A stretch of DNA of 64,000 nt from Symsagittifera roscoffensis (lineage: Eukaryota > Xenacoelomorpha > Acoela > Convolutidae), in assembly GCF_963678635.1 (NCBI RefSeq), contig NC_087066.1:55012312-55076311 (forward strand), given 5' to 3'. The position numbers were made by a program, and so were the translations under genes. The notes beneath the pieces were generated by a model, which made no database searches, was not told where the DNA came from, and saw only the letters and a program-made list of their open reading frames with translations. This document shows, in pieces, positions 57,677-64,000 of this stretch. Position 1 is the stretch's first letter. Every line of letters begins with the position of its first letter.

Positions 57677-57807
57677 CTTTTGATTTTTGTTTCCTAATTT
57701 CGACTATGAGGCCATTAAACCAATGCTGCTTTTGATTTTTGTTTCCTAATTTCGACTATGAGGCCATTAAACCAATGCTGTATTGCATCGGTTTAATGAC
57801 CTCATAG
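57677..57807. repeat. 52-bp direct repeat ending in a 23-bp hairpin
   Basis: The unit from TTTTGATTTTTGTTTCC to CATTAAACCAATGCTG occurs twice (starting about 57677 and 57729). The second copy's end, 57756-57778, pairs with 57785-57807 across a 6-nt loop with two mismatches. Confidence 0.75.
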
Positions 57808-59094
57808 TGTGTCTTTCGACTAGCAATAAAACTTGCGTTTGTGGATGTTGTGTTAGGTTGAGAGGAACACAATATATTTTTATAAGTCTTATTGTTTTGA
57901 AAATTTTTGCTGCTTATTTGTTTACGTTTATTTCCGGCTCAATAGGTTTAGGTCTATATTATGTTGGCTTAGTGGACCCACTTTGTTTCATTTAACGAGC
58001 GAACAAGGTCTTGTGTTTGTGTTTTCATTGAGGGCGAGAAGCACTTGTTAACTTTTTATCTTCAGTCTTGTTGGTTTTTTTTACTTAAATAGTTTCATCC
58101 AAACTCTTCTAAGGTATTTCGGCTTTGTTACCGTTAACTAAATTTTCTTCCAATGCTTGTTCTTATATTGTATTGTCTTGGCATAATTTTTCCAAAGGTA
58201 GCTTGATTCATTTTGATAGATCTAATTTTAAACATTTTCGATTTTTTCCGACTTAGCGCAGTTCTTGTTATGCATCTGTGTTGATTTTTTCGCGATTTAG
58301 CGGCTTTCTATCTTCGCCAAAGCTGACACTAAGAATGAAATCGATAAAGTGTTTTATGGAATTTTGTCTATGTTAGCGAATACGCACTAGTTTTTGATGA
58401 ACTACTCTGCCAATAGGTAACCTTCCTGGTATAGGGGGTTAAGTCTTTTTTTTCTAACCAAAAATAGTTTTGGCCTTGGGAAAAGACTTTTTTGATATTT
58501 TCAATGCTTTTGTAAAATTTTTTGACTGTTTCCAAATAAATAAATTGTCCAATCTAATGTTCACAGTTCACTCAAAACCACTTGAACTGGGAATCTCCCC
58601 TGATTAAACTGATACTCTCTACTTACAAGAAAAAAAAATTTCAAAAATGGTCCAAATTTTGAAATTTTGAGTGCATTTTTCAAAGTTTTTTCCTTCTCTT
58701 GAAAACTTACTTCCAAATCTAAGATTAGGAATTCAATCACAAAGAAAATGGCTAGAAACATCTCTTGCATATAAGACTACCCCCTATTTTAGAAAAAATA
58801 AAGCCATAGAAATTGTCTAATAGCAAAATTGACTTTTCTTTAGAAACTTTTTGACATTTATCAAAAACTACCCAGCCAAACCTGAGCTGAAGATTTTAAT
58901 CAAAAGAAAACGTATTATAAAGACCTTGTGCTTAACTGGGGCCGTCCCAATTATTCAATGAAAAAACTATCGTCTTTGAAAACGTACAATTTAAAAAAGA
59001 ATTGCTTCTTGAAATTTTTTGAATTGTCTAAAAAACAACCCTGCTAAATCTGAGCTCAAATTTTTCGATGCATGATCAGTTACGCCAGAATTCA
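57808..59094. other. Non-coding AT-rich interval
   Basis: No supported gene, RNA or repeat seen. Confidence 0.4.
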
Positions 59095-60220
59095 CTGCAG
59101 AAATTTAAGTTTCAATTCAGACTGCAATTATCTACAATTAAGGTTTCAATAAAAACAACAAGCGTCCAGAAAATATATCAAATGTATATGTTTTGTTCTC
59201 CCTGGTGAAAGCGTTTTCTCCAATTTTCTTCGGTTTGTCAGTTTTATCAAATAGTTTACTCCCGTTTTAACAGGACCCCTAAGGTTTAACTGTTTTTAAG
59301 GGGCCCTAGAACATACGCTAACGCGTGTGAATTTCAATCCCAAGGTCAAAGGTTCGATTCCGGTACATTGTAGAACTTTTGTATATTATACTTTTTCTTT
59401 CGTTTTACTCATTTTTTGACCCTTCTAGAGCTTCTTTTCTCCCTTCCCTTTTTTTGTTTTTTTTTTGCGAAATGCAGCTTTGATCTGGTGTTGAAATTTT
59501 AACAACGAACAAAAAGCAAAAAAAAGCTGGCCGCTGCGAAAGTAGCACAATGTGTTCGAACTCCATTTATTTACACTTGAAAGTTCAAAAACGAAAAAAA
59601 ATCTAAAAATCTGAAAAAAAACATTCGAACTATCAAAAAACCTTCGAACTGAGTGATCAAACTTGTTGAAAAACTAAAAAATGAATTAACAATAGGTTTG
59701 AAGTAGAGTTAATTTATAAGTCAGCTTTTAATCAAAAATTACTGTCAGCCTCAAGCTGGAAATTGAACAATTACTTCCATTTTTTTAAATATTTTTTTCA
59801 TATGCGTTTTATCATGATGCGTTTTATCCTGATCTAATGCGTTTTATCATGATTCCACAATTGACATTCTAAAAAACTTTTGTAATCGAAATTAAGAAAA
59901 AAGTTGCACTCAACTTTTTCATAAAAAGAACAGTTATTTATTTCTTTACGTGCCATTATGACGGTCTTTTAAAAAAATATTTAACTAAGTGACAGATTTT
60001 TTGGTCGTCCGATAATGTTATGGTTTACGCAGGAAAAAAGCTCTTACGCAGCAAGTAAAAATTCGGAGTTCGGCTTTTGATCAGTCATGAATTTCAAATG
60101 AGTCCCTTAACTTCAATGCCTTGAGCTACAACTTGAAAAACATTTTCCCTTGTGGCAACTTTTAAGTTTCAAAACTTGCAGGTTTTGAATCATTATTAAT
60201 GATCAATATGTTTCGTTCTG
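59095..60220. repeat. Repeat B, second copy (1126 bp)
   Basis: Nearly identical to 53616-54740 with exactly matching ends, but without flanking A repeats. Its B-box-like GGTTCGATTCC (about 59350) is a better match to tRNA than the first copy. Confidence 0.85.
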
Positions 60221-61425
60221 TTAACGCGTAGGCAGCCGAATTAATCATGCAAACAAGTATTTACGAAATCTAAAAAGACAAAAATTTGTCTCACAGAATG
60301 AGGTACTATGCAAAACATTGTTTGAAATTTTTATGTGGTCAAGCAAAATTTATATCAAAACTTTTAAAGAAACAAGACTGCACGTATCAAGGCGAAGCCT
60401 TGAATGTTCCGACTGCTTTTTAAGATTTATAGAGCAGTAATAACATAAGAAAATTGTGAAAGTAATAAAATGAAATTTAAAAAATAATCATGAAATTTGA
60501 GATTTTTCGTGAAAATCATCACCCCACACGCCATATTAAGTACTTAAGGATAGATTTCTTGTAACAAATCAATTATGCCAAATAAGCTTCTTTCAGCCAA
60601 TATGGAAGATTTCTAAGACGGATTAAATCTCCGCTTACGCGTTAATTGCTCGAAATATACCGCGCGTTAATTGTCCCAAATTAGTCAAAATGGCAGTCTT
60701 TAAACCCCCATAATTTACGAAAAAAAATCACAAAAAAAACTTTTAAAATTTAAGCTCAAGAAAACTATACTTTTTGAATTGTAAAAAATTCCGTCAAAAA
60801 TGGCTAGTTAAAAAGTCGAAATTTATCTGAAGAAAAAAAAACCACCCCGAGCACAAGTATTCCGTTACTCTCGTTACGAAAGTCGGAACAAAAATATAGA
60901 ATCAGATTAGATTTCAAATCACAAAGAGATTCAGTTTTCACTTAGCGTTTGATGTTTTTCCTTGTGTATACGAATGGCAATTTCGTCTGTGACAAAATCA
61001 TACCCTCTATGCAGAAATCAATTGATAATGTTTTTTTTCCTGGCACCAATTATTCTGGATGAAAAAGTATTTTTTATAACTCAAGCCAGTTTCGATGATC
61101 AAAAAATCTATCCTAAAATAGCTTGATGGGCGTATCATTCAATGAAATTGTAAAATACGCATTTTTTCCAAGCAGCTAAACTAAGCAGGAAACTACTCAT
61201 TTTGTTTTGCTTTTTAAATTTTGCGTTTTTGCTCAATAACAAAAGGTTATTCCGAAATTTCAAAAAATGATTGAACAAACAGCTTTCATCTCACACATTT
61301 TTTTGATGTTTCAAATAATCCAAAAATTACGCAATTTCAGCAGGAACATTTTTACAATAACAAAAAAACAAGGTTAGCTGCTCGAAATGAATGTCCCACG
61401 CTTCGCCCTACACTTATTTTACCCA
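60221..61425. other. Non-coding AT-rich interval
   Basis: No supported gene. Short CACCCCGAGCAC segments (60842, with a similar one at 57290) hint at another old repeat. Confidence 0.35.
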
Positions 61426-61429
61426 TCTT

Positions 61430-61700
61430 AAATCTAGTGGCACATTTCACCCCTTACACATTTCGCCCCTAATAAGTTTACACATTTTGCCTCTCTCAAA
61501 TCTAGTGGCACGTTTCGACCCTCGCACATTTCGCCCCTAATAATTTCACACATTTCGTCCTCGCACGTTTCGCCCCTACTTTATTACATAGTTAATTAAC
61601 CGCCACTTTCTTAATAAAAAATTTGAGGGGCGAAAAATGTGGGGGCGAAATGTGCCAGTATTTTATGAGGGATGAAACGTGTGAGGAGTGAAATGTGTGA
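61430..61700. repeat. Foldback of CACATTTCGCCCCT-type repeats
   Basis: Several copies of CACATTTCGCCCCT or CACGTTTCG on the left half (61440-61590) face the reverse-complement forms GGGGCGAAATGTG and GTGAAATGTGTG on the right half (61625-61700). The result is an imperfect long inverted repeat. Confidence 0.65.
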
Positions 61701-62605
61701 AAACCGCTCCAAATTCTTTCTGAAAAGTTCATGTTATTTTTGTTTTAAAAAAAATTTATCGAGCTAGATGAAAAAAGGCCAGAAATTGTGGTAGAAATTA
61801 ACAGCTCAGTAAATTTAAAACTTTAAGAGAATGATTTTGGAGGCCGGCTTTTCATCACTATCCACTGTTAATTTCGATCGAAAAATAAAAACCAGTTCAT
61901 CTCGACACAAAAGCAAACTTTTAAATAAGTTGACTTTGAATCACATTCAAAATGCTTTCATAAGGCTCAGCATCTGACCTCTATTTTTTTTTCTGGTAAT
62001 TCAAATTGAGAAAAGAACCATACTTAGCACATAGCTTCCCCTCATTTCGTGAATTGATTGGAACAGCAGCCACTCGAGCTTCACACGAAACATCATTGAT
62101 TAGTTTTGATTAGGTTATGAAGATTGATTGAAGAAACTATTTTTATATAAGTTATGTGCGCGCAAAACGGCCCGATTGAAGTTCAATCCACAAAGCGAAC
62201 GCTTTTATTTAGGTATTGTGATTTTTCCGTTTACTCTCCTGAAAAAAATTTCCTCGGTAAATTTGATCTTTCGCGGCTCGATTGTTGGTTGATTTTCAAA
62301 TTCAATTGACTTGGTAAGGCAAATTACTTTCCTCAAAGAAAACTACATACGACTCCAGTTTTTTTATCCATTTTTTTGGATTTTTTCGGAACCAACTCAA
62401 AAATATTAGAAATAAAAATCGAGCTAATAACTTGAATGCTTTACTCCTGCAATCATGTTTTTGTACATTTGTGGGTTCGAAAATTGCCAACAAACTCCAC
62501 AAATTTGGCGAGACAATTTTCGTTCTATTATCGCGTAAGCAAAAGAGAAATCCGGCCAAAAAATCCGAAATAATTGAAATATTGCAAAATATTTCGTTTT
62601 ACCAA
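61701..62605. other. Non-coding AT-rich interval
   Basis: I see no supported feature here; the open frames are short and unconserved in appearance. Confidence 0.4.
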
Positions 62606-62609
62606 TGAG

Positions 62610-62960
62610 CAATACTAGACGACAGACGCCATCTTTTTGCTAATGATCCGTGCTCGCGACTTAATCTGAAGGTTAAAAAATACTTCCCAAATCATAAATG
62701 GTAAACAAAAAGAACAAAAGCATAAAGCAGAGGCACAACATTGGTTTGTCTTTCTGTACGACAAGCGTCTTTTCAAGAAATAAGAAATAACGGAATGCAA
62801 AAAAATACAGCGAAGTTTTTGGGCGACGATCAAACATTGCTTTTTTTACGGAGGCTAGATAATGAATTTGAGATTGAACCATTTGACAGTAACCAAGGTA
62901 ATGCGCTGAACTAGACGCAATCCTACGCTAGAGACGATTTGAGTCGATCCTTCCTATCGG
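62610..62960 (+). repeat. SINE-like element with tRNA-like end, copy 2
   Basis: Similar to 50340-50600 (GATCCGTGCTCGCGACTTAA to CTGTACGACAAGCGTCTTTT). The tRNA-like part at about 62890-62960 reads GGTAATGCGCTGAACTAGAC, CCTACGCTAGAGACG and GAGTCGATCC, in the order of a D arm, anticodon arm and T arm. Confidence 0.45.
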
Positions 62961-63650
62961 TCCAAGATAAACTTGACCGAAAGCAAGAAGCTGAGCGAGA
63001 ACTCGTGACATTGAAGCAGTCCAATTTCTACTTGAGAGATTAATCAGAAATCAGGGATTCGTTAGAAGACATCATCATGAACAAACCCCAGAGAAAAAAA
63101 ACCGACGCCATTTTTGAAGATGTAATGCATGTATGGCTAGCCCATTAGGGAAGTGCATAATCAAAAGCGAGGTGGGACAATGATTCAAATTTGAGCAACA
63201 AGGATGGCCCAGAAGCATGAAGTACGTCACTTGTACCTGGGGACAATCCAACGGTTGTAAAGCGCGGTAAAAAACGGTCGAATAGGGCGCGGCCTAAAAT
63301 TTGGGTCGGTGAACACGAAGAGCTCATCATCCAAAAACTCACCATAGCATGTGGATAGACGGCATTATACTTCCCCAGAGACTTACGTCGGATGGCATTG
63401 CGAAGGACAAATCATCAGCCTACCGAAAGATGACAGCACAAATGGGTCTCATTGCGTCATTATGCCTCTTTGGGTTTGAGGCTCTAGTCTACGATAACGA
63501 CGACAACCCCAAGATTGACACCACTGTTAAAACCAAAATGACAATTCACAAAACTCTCGTGGAAAATTGGTTGAAATTAGTAGACGGTTACCGATTCGAA
63601 AAGTTTGGACAAGAGACGATTGCTTTGTATACCTCGAGCTCAGTTACAAA
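62945..63650 (+). pseudogene. Decayed coding-like stretch, unknown family
   Basis: GC-richer than its flanks. One frame gives a charged helical segment (VQDKLDRKQEAERELVTLKQ), then SLEDIIMNKPQRKKTDAIFE after a stop, then RARPKIWVGEHEELIIQKLT after more stops. Another frame (63349-63777) is open for 142 codons. The RPKIWVGEHEELI piece faintly resembles helix-turn-helix segments of transposases. Stops and frame changes indicate a relic. Confidence 0.3.
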
Positions 63651-64000
63651 AAGCTATAGACGTTTTCCAGATTGGGACATTTATATCCAGGGTTTTCTGT
63701 TTCAATTCCATTTCCTCGGGGTCAATTCCAATTTTTTGCGTTTGAGCTGCAATTCCATTATTTTTTTTTGTCAATAACAACGCCAATTTCCTGTACCAAC
63801 ATGTCTCAAATATTTCCAGAAACTCTAAGGAATGACGGATTTGCAAACTGATGCCAATTTGATTTTTCCTACGTTGACTAGTTTCAGTTTTACGAAAAAA
63901 GTGTTTTTTAAGCGTTCATTTTAATTGTTTTTTCTAGAAGGTTTTTGCTGTTTTTCACTGAATAAATTGACGGAAACACTTTTGGATTAGTGATAAATGG
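63651..64000. other. Non-coding end of window
   Basis: AT-rich; no feature seen beyond the tail of the open frame ending at 63777. Confidence 0.35.

Overview
The window looks like nuclear DNA from an AT-rich, intron-rich, repeat-dense animal genome. The evidence is GT-AG introns of about 0.4 to 5 kb inside a 16-exon Eph-family receptor gene, hAT-type and Mutator-like (MULE) transposon remnants, tRNA-like SINE pieces and a virus-like envelope gene block. The receptor fixes the kingdom (Metazoa). I cannot name the species; the divergence of the receptor suggests a fast-evolving invertebrate lineage.

Layout. 1-~6650: end of a compact virus-like or retroelement-like block on the + strand. Four overlapping reading frames include a membrane glycoprotein split over two frames, then an unrecognised Ser/Thr/Pro-rich protein. 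A non-coding tail follows with two candidate introns. This block is visibly poor in G on the + strand. 6890-7249: an hAT-type MITE with an exact 8-bp target duplication. 7579-9106 (- strand): the first three coding exons of a flavin-containing monooxygenase; its 3' exons are not visible. 9400-20830: nested repeats, including four copies of a GC-richer terminal-exon-like unit (- strand) and a tandemly duplicated 3.3-kb unit. One copy of that unit carries a 2.65-kb insertion with a decayed MULE transposase flanked by arrays of a GCGGATTCC motif; the other copy preserves the empty site. 20830-31016: mostly non-coding, with a long hairpin, dispersed repeats and a 2.2-kb tandem duplication that contains an ATCC-type minisatellite and a miRNA-precursor-like hairpin. 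31853-52345 (+): the main gene. 52346-64000: repeats, hairpins, SINE-like pieces and one decayed reading frame.

The most notable gene is the Eph-family receptor. All 16 exons join with consistent phases into a 1063-residue reading frame: signal peptide, ephrin-binding domain, Cys-rich region, two FN3 domains, one membrane segment, kinase domain, SAM domain. The kinase domain keeps the beta-3 Lys and helix-C Glu. It has lost the Gly-rich loop pattern, the HRD Asp (now Val), the DFG Asp (motif reads GFD), the APE order (PAE) and the activation-loop Tyr. It therefore reads as an intact pseudokinase Eph receptor, analogous in state to vertebrate EphB6 and EphA10. The FMO and the receptor look functionally unrelated, and the virus-like block may sit inside, or have truncated, the FMO gene.
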